This document shows positions 33,485 to 41,437 of a stretch of DNA of 48,845 nt, piece after piece. The translations under genes were made by a program, and so were the position numbers. The notes below the pieces were generated by a model. The model was not told the DNA's origin, did no database searches, and saw nothing but the letters and a program-made list of their open reading frames with translations. The stretch's first letter is position 1. The number at the start of each line of letters is the position of its first letter. Source of the stretch: an uncultured Clostridia bacterium (GTDB lineage: Bacteria; Bacillota; Clostridia; Christensenellales; Borkfalkiaceae); the NCBI GenBank assembly GCA_944372515.1, contig CALVZM010000046.1, positions 50,453 to 99,297 on the forward strand. Reading direction: 5' to 3'.

Positions 33485-34113
33485 AGAGTTTTCTGGCGGT
33501 GGACACCGCCGCGGAATATCTGACGGTCATCGCGCGCGACAAGGCGGGAAAGATCTATACATCTTACCTGCCCGACTGTGCCATGCGGCACTCCGTCGTG
33601 CTGCTCGATACCGTGGAACAAACCTTAAAAAAGGCGGGCATGGGTCTTGCCGATTGTGATTTTTTCGCCTGCGTTTCGGGCGCGGGCTCCTTCACCGGCA
33701 TCCGCATCGGCATTGCCACGGTCAAGGGGTTCTGCACGGCGCTTTCCCGTCCCGCCCTGCCCGTAACCTCTTTTGAAGCCGCCGCATATACTACGGGTAG
33801 AGTCAGAACGCTCGCGCTCTTTCCCGCGGGGCATGACTGTTTTTACGCCGCTGGGTTTGACGAAGACAAGGCGCCGCTCTTGCCCCCGTCCCATCTATCT
33901 CGGGAAGAGGCGGCGGCGCTTGCCGCCGCGGAGGGATATCTCATCGCGGGGCACGGGGCGTTGCCCTTTGCGGGGGCGGTTTCCGCCGACATGCAGGCGG
34001 GACTTTTGGCGGCGGTCGAGGCAAAGAGCCGGGTGCGGGACAATTTCGTGCCGCCCGAAGCCCTGCGGGCGGTCTATGTGCGCCGCAGCCAGGCGGAGGA
34101 GAACCGCCGATGA
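33481..34113 (+). CDS. tsaB: tRNA t6A biosynthesis protein TsaB
   Basis: Inactive ASKHA-fold partner of TsaD, 210 residues. It starts MKSFLAVDTAAEYLTV, with the first phosphate-binding turn AVDTA, and carries the family segment VSGAGSFTGIRIGIATVKGF at about 64-83. The ATGA overlaps with tsaE before it and rimI after it indicate translational coupling. tsaD is not in the window. Confidence 0.93.
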   Translation: MKSFLAVDTAAEYLTVIARDKAGKIYTSYLPDCAMRHSVVLLDTVEQTLKKAGMGLADCDFFACVSGAGSFTGIRIGIATVKGFCTALSRPALPVTSFEAAAYTTGRVRTLALFPAGHDCFYAAGFDEDKAPLLPPSHLSREEAAALAAAEGYLIAGHGALPFAGAVSADMQAGLLAAVEAKSRVRDNFVPPEALRAVYVRRSQAEENRR

Positions 34114-34577
34114 TTTACAGGAGTTGGGATTATACCGATATTCTCTCTATCGCCGCGCTGGAAAGAGAGTGCTTTGCGGGAGAGAGTTGGGATTATCAGA
34201 TGTTTGCCTCTTCCTTTTCGCAGCCCGGTTTTTTCGGGGAACTCTGTGAAGAAGAGGGGAAAGACGGGGAAGAAAGGCACCTTGTCGCCTATGGCTGCGT
34301 GCAGTGTGCCGTGGACACCGCCGACCTTCTGAACATTGCCGTTGCGCCCGCCTTCCGCGGCCGCGGCATCGGCAGGACGATGGTGCGGCGGCTGATCGGC
34401 GGTGCCCGCCGCCGCGGCATGAAAGAGTTGTTTCTGGAAGTGCGTCCGTCCAACGCGCACGCGCGGCAACTTTACGAAAGCGAGAGTTTCCGCGCGATCT
34501 CCGTGCGAAAACATTACTATCCGGACGGCGAGGACGCCCTCGTCATGGTCAGAAAACTTTCGGACGAAAAAATCTGA
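34110..34577 (+). CDS. rimI: Ribosomal-protein-alanine N-acetyltransferase, RimI-like
   Basis: GNAT protein of 155 residues, usually credited with acetylating the N-terminus of ribosomal protein S18. The acetyl-CoA loop RGRGIG is at 83-88, preceded by LLNIAVAPAF. The family phrase LEVRPSNAHARQLYESESF precedes the C-terminal strand KHYYPDGEDALVM. The tsaE-tsaB-rimI order is widespread in bacteria and supports the name. The start overlaps the tsaB stop as ATGA. Confidence 0.9.
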   Translation: MIYRSWDYTDILSIAALERECFAGESWDYQMFASSFSQPGFFGELCEEEGKDGEERHLVAYGCVQCAVDTADLLNIAVAPAFRGRGIGRTMVRRLIGGARRRGMKELFLEVRPSNAHARQLYESESFRAISVRKHYYPDGEDALVMVRKLSDEKI

Positions 34578-34617
34578 AAACCGAACAAGGGGGGGAAGGA
34601 CGACGGCGAGCCGCATT

Positions 34618-35307
34618 TTGCAGCGCGGGACGGGCAGGGATCTGTTGTTCCTGCACGGTTACGGCGCGAGAAAGGAATGTTTTTTACCCCAGATCGATCA
34701 TTTTTCCCGTTTTTTTCGGGTTACGGCTTTTGATTTTTCCGGATTCGGCGACGCGCCGCCGCTGTCGGCGCCGTGGGCGGTGGAAGAATACGCCGAAGAG
34801 GCGCGCGGGCTGGTCCGCTCGCTCCGTCTGGTCCGCCCGCACGTGCTTGCCCATTCGTTCGGGGCGCGCGTCGCGGTCAAGATCGCCGCGGCGGACGGGG
34901 ATTTTTTCGATCGGATGATCCTGACGGGCGCGGCGGGCATCGTGCCCCGCCGCACGGCGGCGTACCGCGCGAAAGTGGGGGCGTATCGCTTTGTGCGGCG
35001 TTTTTTTCCCGCATTTGCCGATCGGCATTTCGGTTCGGCGGAATACCGTGCGCTGCCGCCCGTCATGCGGGAGAGTTATAAAAAGATCGTCAACGAGGAT
35101 CTGCGCGCCGCGGCGGCGAAGATCAAAAATCCCGTCCTGCTTTTATACGGCGGGGCGGACGGCGAGACGCCGCCTGCGGCGGGGGCGGTCTATCACGCGG
35201 CGATCGAGGGCAGCCGTCTGGAAATTCTGCCCGCTTGCGGGCATTTTGCCTTTCTCGACGACCCGCTTTCCTTCAATGCGCTCGTCGAGGAATTTTTGGA
35301 ACTTTGA
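34618..35307 (+). CDS. Alpha/beta-hydrolase fold protein
   Basis: Serine hydrolase of 229 residues, substrate unknown. The oxyanion-hole segment is LLFLHGYG (9-16). The nucleophile elbow is AHSFGAR with Ser80, where the first Gly of G-x-S-x-G is Ala. The likely acid is the Asp in YGGADGETPP and the base is the His in CGHFAFLDDP. The N-terminus is short, and the only usual start codon near the GGGGGGAAGGA site is the TTG at 34618, 17 bases away, so the true start is uncertain. It lies between rimI and murF in the same orientation, 40 and 80 bases apart. Confidence 0.8.
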   Translation: MQRGTGRDLLFLHGYGARKECFLPQIDHFSRFFRVTAFDFSGFGDAPPLSAPWAVEEYAEEARGLVRSLRLVRPHVLAHSFGARVAVKIAAADGDFFDRMILTGAAGIVPRRTAAYRAKVGAYRFVRRFFPAFADRHFGSAEYRALPPVMRESYKKIVNEDLRAAAAKIKNPVLLLYGGADGETPPAAGAVYHAAIEGSRLEILPACGHFAFLDDPLSFNALVEEFLEL

Positions 35308-35387
35308 GGGCACGGGGCAATACCATGCCTTGTTTTAACGGGGAAAAGAGAGGATAAAAAACCAATCGGGAGGTTGAACGGAATACC

Positions 35388-37013
35388 ATGGAACCTTTGA
35401 GTCTGCCTTATGTTTTGGAATATGCGGGGACGGCGATCGTGCTGGCGGTCCTCTTCACCGCCTGTTCCTATAAGCCGCTGGCGATCTTGCAGCAGAGCGG
35501 TTACGTCGGTAAAAAAATGCTCGCCTGGTATGCGCGCAGGGAGAACATGCTCTTCCAGCAATATTGCCTTCTCGCACTCATGCTCATCCTGCTCGTCGGG
35601 CTTTTGGGGGTCTGTTTCTCCTTCCTGGGCGAAGAAGCGGCGTTCCGCATCGCTGCCCTGCCCTTTTTGTTCTTCTGCGTCGCGTTTGCCGTGGCGGACA
35701 GAAAATATGCGCTCAAAGTCCCCGCCGCCCGCACGCCGCGGCTAAGCCGTCTTTTTTTGGTGTATTTCTTCCTGCTTGCCGTCCTGCTCTATGCGGCGGT
35801 GGCGGCGCTCAACGTCATCGCGTATTATGCGGAGAGCACCCTCTTCGGCGTCTGGCGGTATGCGCCCCTCGCCCTGCTGCCCTTTGCCCTGCCGCCGCTT
35901 GCGTGCCTTGCCAACCTGATCGCAAGCCCCTTTGAAAAGCGGCGCAACCGAAAGTATATCGCGCGGGCGAAAGAAATGTTAGACGAGCGGAAGGACTGCG
36001 TCCGCATCGGCATCACGGGGAGTTTTGCCAAAACTTCGGTGAAACACATCCTGGCGGCGATGCTTTCCGAAAAATACACCGTCTTTGCCACGCCCGCGTC
36101 CTACAACACGCCCATGGGCATCGCGAAAAGCATCCACGAATACAAGGGCGCGCCCTATGACGTATTCATTGCCGAGATGGGAGCGAGAAACCAAGGGGAC
36201 ATTGCCGAACTTTGCGCGCTCGTCCGCCCGCAGTATTCCGTTTTGACGGGCATCTGCGCCCAGCACCTCGAATCGTTTGGAAGCATGGAAAACGTCATCG
36301 CCGCCAAGAGCGAGATATTTGCGGGCACGGCGGCGGACGGGGCGGTCTTCGTCGGTATGGACGAAAATACGGAGAAGGCGCTGGAAAACGCCTGCGGACG
36401 GGAGATCGTCCGCGTGGACGAGAGTGCATACAGGGACGTCGTGTCCGATGAAAACGGCACGTCCTTCACGCTCCTTGCCGACGGAAAGGAAGCCGGAATA
36501 CGGACCGTTCTTTTGGGTCGGCACACGGCAAAGAACATCGCCCTGGCGGCGGCGCTTGCTTTGCGTCTGGGGGTAACGTGCGAACAGATCGCCGAAGCCT
36601 GCCGCAAATTGGAGTATGTGCCGCACCGCCTGCAAGTTCTGCGCCGCGACGGCGTTACGGTCATCGACGACAGTTACAACGCCAATCCCGTCGGCGCGGC
36701 GGACGCGGTGGAAACGCTGCGCGGGTTTTCGGGGAAGAAGATCATCGTTACGCCCGGGCTCGTCGAGTTGGGCATACTTGAAAAGGAATCGAACGAAGCC
36801 TTCGGCGCGTCCCTTGCGGGGCTGGACGAAGTGGTGCTGGTCGGGGATACTTTGGTCGGCGCGGTGAAACGGGGGTATCTTGCCGCCGGCGGCGACGAGG
36901 CGAAAGTGCACATATTCCCCACGCTGCGCCAAGCGCAGGATGCGCTGCCGTCGCTGATTTGCGAGAGTGCCGTTGTGCTCTTTCTCAACGATCTGCCCGA
37001 CATCTATGCCTGA
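35388..37013 (+). CDS. murF: MurF-like Mur ligase with an N-terminal membrane domain
   Basis: Mur-family ligase expected to add D-Ala-D-Ala to the UDP-MurNAc-tripeptide. The 541-residue protein has an N-terminal domain of about 180 residues with four or five hydrophobic helices (roughly 12-28, 60-80, 88-104, 122-147, 158-178) in place of the soluble MurF substrate domain. The ATP loop is GITGSFAKTS (208-217), with Ala214 where Gly precedes the Lys in ordinary Mur ligases. AQHLESFGSMENVIAAKSEI and VIDDSYNANPVGAADAVETL are family landmarks, and ELG in TPGLVELG closes the C-terminal domain. ddl is next, which fits the pathway. It could be a paralogue rather than the sole MurF. Confidence 0.82.
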   Translation: MEPLSLPYVLEYAGTAIVLAVLFTACSYKPLAILQQSGYVGKKMLAWYARRENMLFQQYCLLALMLILLVGLLGVCFSFLGEEAAFRIAALPFLFFCVAFAVADRKYALKVPAARTPRLSRLFLVYFFLLAVLLYAAVAALNVIAYYAESTLFGVWRYAPLALLPFALPPLACLANLIASPFEKRRNRKYIARAKEMLDERKDCVRIGITGSFAKTSVKHILAAMLSEKYTVFATPASYNTPMGIAKSIHEYKGAPYDVFIAEMGARNQGDIAELCALVRPQYSVLTGICAQHLESFGSMENVIAAKSEIFAGTAADGAVFVGMDENTEKALENACGREIVRVDESAYRDVVSDENGTSFTLLADGKEAGIRTVLLGRHTAKNIALAAALALRLGVTCEQIAEACRKLEYVPHRLQVLRRDGVTVIDDSYNANPVGAADAVETLRGFSGKKIIVTPGLVELGILEKESNEAFGASLAGLDEVVLVGDTLVGAVKRGYLAAGGDEAKVHIFPTLRQAQDALPSLICESAVVLFLNDLPDIYA

Positions 37014-37165
37014 GCGGGCGGCGCAGCGCCGCGGCGCGGGACCGCTTTGAAAACGGGATGATTTTGAAAAAAAGAAAAAACGCGGCGTTTTTCTGCCGCG
37101 AACAAAACGAAACACCAAAGCAGGACGAAAGAGGAAAAATCTGTTTCTGCGGAGGTGTTTTTTGT

Positions 37166-38329
37166 ATGGACATTCGGCGCACGAAAAAGGGAAAAAAGGG
37201 GGAGCGTCCGCCGCGCAAAACCGTGGCGGTGCTCTTCGGCGGACCGTCCTTTGAACACGAGATCTCCGTTCTCACGGGGGTATTCGTCCTCAACATTCTC
37301 AAACGGCAGGCATATGACCTTCTGCCCGTCTACATCGACAGAGAGGGGGATTTTTTTACTTCGCCTGCCATGTTCGACGTCAAAAGTTTTTCCCGCGGGG
37401 ACACGGCGGCGTTCACGAAAATATTGTTTGTGCGGGGCACGGTCTGCCGTTTCGGCAAAAAACTCCAACCCCTGGCGCACGTGGACTGTGCCTTCAACTG
37501 CTGCCACGGCGGCTGGGGGGAAGGGGGCGGCGTCGCCGCGCTCATGCGCATTTACGACATCCCGCTCGCTTCGCCCGACGCCGCGCTGTCGGGCGTGTTC
37601 ATGGATAAGTTGCTTTCCAAGCCGTTGATCGCGGGCATGGGCATTCCGTTTTTGCGTTATACGGCGCTAAAAGAGCCGTCCTTTTGTGCCGATCCCGCGG
37701 GGGAAGCGGCGCGGGTGGAGCGGACGCTCGGCTATCCCGTCATCGTCAAGCCCGCGCGGCTCGGTTCGAGCATCGGCGTGGGCGTCGCGCGGGACGAAAA
37801 GGAACTGATCGCCGCGGCGGCACAGGGGTTTGCCTTTGACGGGCGCCTGCTGGTCGAGGAATACCTGCCCGACAAGCGGGACATCAATTGCGCGGCATAT
37901 GCCGCGGACGGGGAGATATACGTCTCCGAATGCGAAGAGCCGCTCTCCAAAGAGGAGATCCTCTCTTTCCGCGAAAAATATATCGCGGGGGGAAAGAGCC
38001 GTAAAAGCACCTTCCCCGCCGTCTTGCCCGCGGGGGTGGCGGAACAGATCAAAGAATACACGCGCCGCATTTACAAAGAACTCAATTTTTCGGGCATGGT
38101 GCGCGCCGATTACCTTGTCAGCGGCGAAAAGGTCTATTTTTCGGAGATGAACACCGTGCCGGGTTCTCTCTCCTACTATCTCTTCACCGAAAAATTTTCG
38201 GCGGCGGGCAAACTGTTTTCTTCGCTCATAGAAGAGGCGTTTCACGCCGCGGCGTATAAAAAACGGAGTTATCCCGCGACGGGCATTCTCTCTTCCCTGC
38301 CCGCGGTCGGTGCAAAATCCCCCCGCTGA
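37166..38329 (+). CDS. ddl: D-alanine-D-alanine ligase family protein (atypical)
   Basis: ATP-grasp ligase of 387 residues joining two D-amino acids for peptidoglycan. VLFGGPSFEHEISVLTG (23-39) is the standard N-terminal motif. YPVIVKPARLGSSIGVGVA and LLVEEYLP are ATP-grasp signatures, and the C-terminal metal region reads YFSEMNTVPGSLSYYLF. Two sites differ from ordinary Ddl: HGGWGEGGGVAAL (114-126) replaces the usual HGxxGEDG, and MNTVPGSLSYYLF replaces INTxPGFTxxSxYP. The second D-residue may therefore not be D-Ala. A basic N-terminal tail (RRTKKGKKGERPPRK) is extra. GGAGG lies ten bases before the ATG. It is 152 bases downstream of murF. Confidence 0.82.
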   Translation: MDIRRTKKGKKGERPPRKTVAVLFGGPSFEHEISVLTGVFVLNILKRQAYDLLPVYIDREGDFFTSPAMFDVKSFSRGDTAAFTKILFVRGTVCRFGKKLQPLAHVDCAFNCCHGGWGEGGGVAALMRIYDIPLASPDAALSGVFMDKLLSKPLIAGMGIPFLRYTALKEPSFCADPAGEAARVERTLGYPVIVKPARLGSSIGVGVARDEKELIAAAAQGFAFDGRLLVEEYLPDKRDINCAAYAADGEIYVSECEEPLSKEEILSFREKYIAGGKSRKSTFPAVLPAGVAEQIKEYTRRIYKELNFSGMVRADYLVSGEKVYFSEMNTVPGSLSYYLFTEKFSAAGKLFSSLIEEAFHAAAYKKRSYPATGILSSLPAVGAKSPR

Positions 38330-38379
38330 TCTTTGTGCGGCAGGGCAAGGGGAAGGGCAAGGGGACAAAAAACCGCCCG

Positions 38380-38389
38380 CAAACGCTTG
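38380..38389 (+). promoter_or_regulatory. CAAACGCTTG box at the icd promoter
   Basis: An exact copy of the 10-mer seen at ribU and pyr, overlapping the first bases of the -35 box. Confidence 0.55.
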
Positions 38390-38415
38390 TAAATCATTTC
38401 CGTTTTTGGTATAAT
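38387..38415 (+). promoter_or_regulatory. Promoter of icd
   Basis: TTGTAA (38387-38392), 17-base spacer, TATAAT (38410-38415). The -10 box lies in the loop of a 12-base inverted repeat. Confidence 0.8.
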
Positions 38416-38438
38416 GGAACGGAAATGATTTTTTTATT
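38391..38438 (+). terminator. Inverted repeat spanning the icd promoter; possible ddl terminator
   Basis: AAATCATTTCCG (38391-38402) and CGGAAATGATTT (38420-38431) are perfect complements around a 17-base loop that contains the -10 box, and TTTTTATTT follows. RNA coming from ddl could form a terminator here, whereas RNA started at the internal promoter would contain only the 3' arm. It could instead be an operator. Confidence 0.55.
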
Positions 38439-38458
38439 TCGGAGGAAACAACGCGATC

Positions 38459-39667
38459 ATGAGTAAAATTCAGATGACGACCCCCCTCGTGGAGATGGAC
38501 GGCGACGAAATGACCAGAGTGCTCTGGGGCTGGATCAAGGACATCCTCATCCTGCCCTATGTCGACCTGAAAACGGAATATTACGATTTGGGGCTTGAAA
38601 ACCGCGACCGGACGGACGACAAGATCACCGTCGAGGCGGCGGAAGCCAACAAAAAATACGGCGTGGCGGTCAAGTGCGCGACCATCACGCCCAATGCCCA
38701 GCGCGTGGAGGAATATCACCTCAAACAGATGTGGAAGAGCCCCAACGGCACCATCCGCCGCATCCTGGACGGCACGGTGTTCCGCGCGCCCATCCTCTGC
38801 AAGGGCATCACGCCCTACGTCCCCGGCTGGAAGAAGCCCATCGTGCTCGCCCGTCATGCTTACGGGGACATCTACAACTCGGTGGAGGACCGCATCGGGG
38901 CGGGGGAGAAGGCGTATCTTGTCGTGGAGGATAAGGAAGGCAAAGAAGTCCGCCGCCGTCTCGTGCATGACTTTGCGGGCGGCGCGGGCATCGTGCAGGG
39001 GGTGCACAACGTGGACAGATCCATCGAAAGTTTTGCCCGTTCCTGTTTCAATTATGCCCTCGAACAGAAGATGCCCATGTACTTTGCGACCAAGGACACC
39101 ATTTCCAAGACGTATGACCATCATTTCAAGGACATCTTCAACGATCTGTACGAACGGGAATACAAGGAAAAATTCGAGGCGGCGGATATTTGGTTCATGT
39201 ATACCCTCATCGACGACGTCGTGGCGCGCGTCATCCGCAGCGAAGGCGGCTTTTTGTGGGCGTGCAAGAACTATGACGGCGACGTCATGAGCGACATGGT
39301 CGCCACGGCATACGGCTCTCTCGGCATGATGAGTTCGGTGCTCGTGTCCCCGGACGGCAACTATGAATACGAGGCGGCGCACGGCACCGTTACGCGGCAC
39401 TATTATAAGTACCTCAAAGGTGAAACGACGTCCACCAATTCGGTGGCGACTATCTTTGCCTGGACGGGCGCGCTCCGCAAGCGGGGCGAACTTGACGGCA
39501 ACAGGGAACTTTCCGCGTTTGCCGACAGGCTGGAAAAAGCCACCGTCGAAACCATCGAAGAGGGGAAGATGACGGGCGATCTCATCCCGCTCTTCCGCCG
39601 CGAAGGCGTTGCGCCCGTCAAACTCGATTCCAAGGAATTTTTGCAGGCGATCGCGCAGAAACTTTGA
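38459..39667 (+). CDS. icd: NADP-dependent isocitrate dehydrogenase (eukaryotic-type)
   Basis: Oxidative decarboxylation of isocitrate to 2-oxoglutarate with NADP. The 402-residue protein belongs to the homodimeric type shared with eukaryotes: [18 protein letters not shown] at the start, then [41 protein letters not shown] (the substrate-binding Ser/Asn/Arg loop), RHAYGDIY, the metal site [33 protein letters not shown], and [11 protein letters not shown] near the cofactor. GGAGGAAACAACGCGATC precedes the ATG. It stands alone with its own promoter and a very strong terminator. It probably makes 2-oxoglutarate for glutamate and NADPH, since no other citrate-cycle gene is near. Confidence 0.95.
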   Translation: MSKIQMTTPLVEMDGDEMTRVLWGWIKDILILPYVDLKTEYYDLGLENRDRTDDKITVEAAEANKKYGVAVKCATITPNAQRVEEYHLKQMWKSPNGTIRRILDGTVFRAPILCKGITPYVPGWKKPIVLARHAYGDIYNSVEDRIGAGEKAYLVVEDKEGKEVRRRLVHDFAGGAGIVQGVHNVDRSIESFARSCFNYALEQKMPMYFATKDTISKTYDHHFKDIFNDLYEREYKEKFEAADIWFMYTLIDDVVARVIRSEGGFLWACKNYDGDVMSDMVATAYGSLGMMSSVLVSPDGNYEYEAAHGTVTRHYYKYLKGETTSTNSVATIFAWTGALRKRGELDGNRELSAFADRLEKATVETIEEGKMTGDLIPLFRREGVAPVKLDSKEFLQAIAQKL

Positions 39668-39700
39668 TGCCGGCAGAAAAGAACGGCTCGAAATACAATT

Positions 39701-39741
39701 TTACCCGCCGCCGTTTTCAAAACGGCGGCGGGTAATTTTTT
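39701..39741 (+). terminator. Terminator of icd
   Basis: A 17-base-pair perfect stem TTACCCGCCGCCGTTTT / AAAACGGCGGCGGGTAA is followed by TTTTTT. Confidence 0.92.
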
Positions 39742-39812
39742 ATCCGTTTTTTTGCTTTATCGGGGAAAGGGAGCCGCTGCATTCGTTTTCTCCGTTCGTT
39801 CCCGCCTCGGGA

Positions 39813-39843
39813 ATGCACGAAAAATCCCGTTCGTGCATAGGAT
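39813..39843 (+). promoter_or_regulatory. Hairpin and possible sporulation-type -10 before the 39873 gene
   Basis: ATGCACGAA (39813-39821) and TTCGTGCAT (39830-39838) form a perfect inverted repeat. Its end overlaps CATAGGATA (39835-39843), which fits the CATAnnnTA -10 of mother-cell sigma factors, with AC at 39817-39818 at the right distance. No TATAAT box is evident. This is a weak-consensus match only. Confidence 0.3.
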
Positions 39844-39872
39844 AGAGTAATCATTACAATCGGAGGTAAACA

Positions 39873-40526
39873 ATGTCATTTTTCTCGAATTTCCAGTCGG
39901 ATAAGTGTCCCGGTCCCGTTACCGGCAATCCGATGGCGGGATTGACCGAAAAAGTGTGCATTCAGGCGGAAAAGGTATTCGACGCCTGCATCAAGCAGAA
40001 CCGGCTTGAAAACTATGCGCTCACCCTTTCGGATTTCACGCCGGCGGACCCCGCTTTTCCGCTGACGTTTATCAGCGCACGCTCCTCTTCTTCCAAGGGC
40101 GCGGTGGAAAATCTGAGTGTGGACCGCCAGGCGGATAAACAGTGCGCCCGCGTTTCCTGCACCGTGGTCATCCCCATGCAGGTGGTCTATGTGGACGCGG
40201 CGGGCAAGGAAGGAACGGCGCAGGCGAGCATCTCGGTGCCCGCGGATGTGCTTCTCTTCGTTCCCGCGCCGTCGATCATGCCCTATAACGTCAAGGCGAT
40301 CGTTTCGGCGGTCGCGCCCGAAGGCGCGTTCGTTTCGCAGAACGGCACCTTCAACGTCAATTGCTGCGTAACCGTCATCCTCAAAGTATCCATGCCCGTG
40401 GAATTGCTCGTTCCCGCTTACGGCTATTGCGCCATTCCGCCCGCGCAGGAATACTCGCACGAGGTCTGCGCCGGATTCTTTGAACTGCCGCTCTATCCGC
40501 AGGGGAGCAGGAACTGCTGCAAATAA
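39873..40526 (+). CDS. Conserved-looking protein of unknown function, 217 residues
   Basis: The start MSFFSNFQSDKCPGPVTGNP is followed by GLTEKVCIQAEKVFDACIKQ, a segment that recurs in uncharacterised Firmicutes proteins in my recollection. The middle (about 75-180) is beta-rich with hydrophobic strands (CTVVIPMQVVYVD, VPADVLLFVPAPSIMPYNVKAIVSA, CCVTVILKVSMPVELLVPAYGYC). The C-terminus ends GSRNCCK. There are eight or more cysteines but no CxxC pair and no signal peptide. The Cys content and repeated strands suggest a structural or coat-type role, which is inference. GGAGG lies six bases before the ATG. It is isolated between icd and a convergent regulator gene. Confidence 0.75.
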   Translation: MSFFSNFQSDKCPGPVTGNPMAGLTEKVCIQAEKVFDACIKQNRLENYALTLSDFTPADPAFPLTFISARSSSSKGAVENLSVDRQADKQCARVSCTVVIPMQVVYVDAAGKEGTAQASISVPADVLLFVPAPSIMPYNVKAIVSAVAPEGAFVSQNGTFNVNCCVTVILKVSMPVELLVPAYGYCAIPPAQEYSHEVCAGFFELPLYPQGSRNCCK

Positions 40527-40591
40527 CATACCCCTTTTTTCCTGCGGGACCGTACATATTTGCAACGCATCGGACGTTCTCTTTTGAATGT

Positions 40592-40636
40592 ATGCCGCGC
40601 GGCTTTTGTCCGCGCGGCATATTGCCGTTTTTTTTC
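40592..40636 (+). terminator. Terminator-like hairpin after the 39873 gene
   Basis: ATGCCGCGCGG (40592-40602) pairs with CCGCGCGGCAT (40610-40620). The T-run begins eight bases after the stem, so its efficiency is uncertain. Confidence 0.6.
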
Positions 40637-40668
40637 GGGGAGGAACGGGCGGGCGCGGCGGGGGAAAC

Positions 40669-40872
40669 TCAGCCGCCGTTTTCCTGCACTTTGACCAGAC
40701 GGATGGCTTCTTCCAGCAAAATGTTGATGACTTCGTTGCGCGAGCGGTTGCTTTTGGCGGCGATCTCTTCCAGTTTTTGCATCACTTCTTCCTTCATGCG
40801 CACGGAGATGATTTTATATCCATCGTCTCCCTTTTTCTTTTCTTTGCGGCTGATTCTGATTTCTTTCACCAT
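40669..40872 (-). CDS. Small ribbon-helix-helix protein
   Basis: A 67-residue Arc/MetJ-type DNA-binding protein. The pattern is a basic lead (RISRKEKKKGDDG), a strand YKIISVRM, then helices KEEVMQKLEEIAAKSNRSRNEVINILLEEAIRLV. The RSRNEVI turn is characteristic of the fold. No toxin partner lies next to it. The ATG at 40872 is chosen; a GTG twelve bases upstream with better ribosome-binding-site spacing would add four residues (VHAI). A TATAAT lies upstream on the minus strand (40919-40914) without a clear -35. Confidence 0.82.
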   Translation of the reverse strand: MVKEIRISRKEKKKGDDGYKIISVRMKEEVMQKLEEIAAKSNRSRNEVINILLEEAIRLVKVQENGG

Positions 40873-41040
40873 GATTGCATGCACTCTTTTCCTGTTTTTT
40901 TCTATTATACAGGTTTGCGTTAAAAAATAATATATTAAAAATATATAGTATAATATTGAATATAAAAATGTAATATATGCAAAAAAATCGCTTTTCGACA
41001 AAACTCGACGGTATGCGACAAAAGCAGACAGGAAAAATCT

Positions 41041-41070
41041 TTGACTTGCGCGAACGGTGTCGGTTATAAT
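41041..41070 (+). promoter_or_regulatory. Promoter of the 54-residue gene
   Basis: TTGACT (41041-41046), 18-base spacer, TATAAT (41065-41070). Confidence 0.8.
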
Positions 41071-41102
41071 AGAAGTATAAAAAATTTACGGAGGAAGAAG
41101 AC

Positions 41103-41267
41103 ATGAAAGCAAGTATAAGGGAAGAAATTTTGTATGCGATCGGGGAATTTCTGATGACGGAAACGGAAAACGTGGAGGACGTGCGCTATCCGCGGGGAGA
41201 GGAGGACTGTCTTTACGCCGTTCTGACGGACGGCAGAAGGCTGCGGGTGAGCGTGCGGGAGAAATGA
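41103..41267 (+). CDS. Small acidic protein, 54 residues, unknown
   Basis: Runs from the ATG at 41103 to the TGA at 41265-41267, with an ACGGAGGAAG site nine bases upstream and a near-consensus promoter. The product starts MKASIREEILYAIGEFLMTE and contains ENVEDVRYPRGEEDCLYAVLTDGRRLRVSVREK. It looks like one helix followed by a three-strand sheet. The last half (YAVLTDGRRLRVSV) is shaped like a small Ala/Asp-Gly hairpin. No family is recognised. The control signals make it a strong small-gene candidate. Confidence 0.75.
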   Translation: MKASIREEILYAIGEFLMTETENVEDVRYPRGEEDCLYAVLTDGRRLRVSVREK

Positions 41268-41401
41268 CGGCTGCGAACAAAGTTTTGCCTTTTCAAAGAA
41301 CGTAAAGGGCTTGTCCGAAAAAAGTGCCAGCCGCCGCGCTCATCCGGGACGGGTTATTGCGGCAACGGGTCGCCGTCCCTTCGCCGCCCCCGGTAAAATC
41401 G

Positions 41402-41430
41402 TTTACAAAACGGGAAAAAAGTGATATAAT
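41402..41430 (+). promoter_or_regulatory. Promoter of the metallophosphoesterase gene
   Basis: TTTACA (41402-41407), 17-base spacer, TATAAT (41425-41430). The ATG begins eight bases after the -10 box. Confidence 0.75.
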
Positions 41431-41437
41431 TTTCCCC

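Noticed and set aside
40669-40872. Antitoxin of a toxin-antitoxin pair
   Set aside because: The ribbon-helix-helix fold is right, but no toxin-sized partner overlaps or adjoins it.
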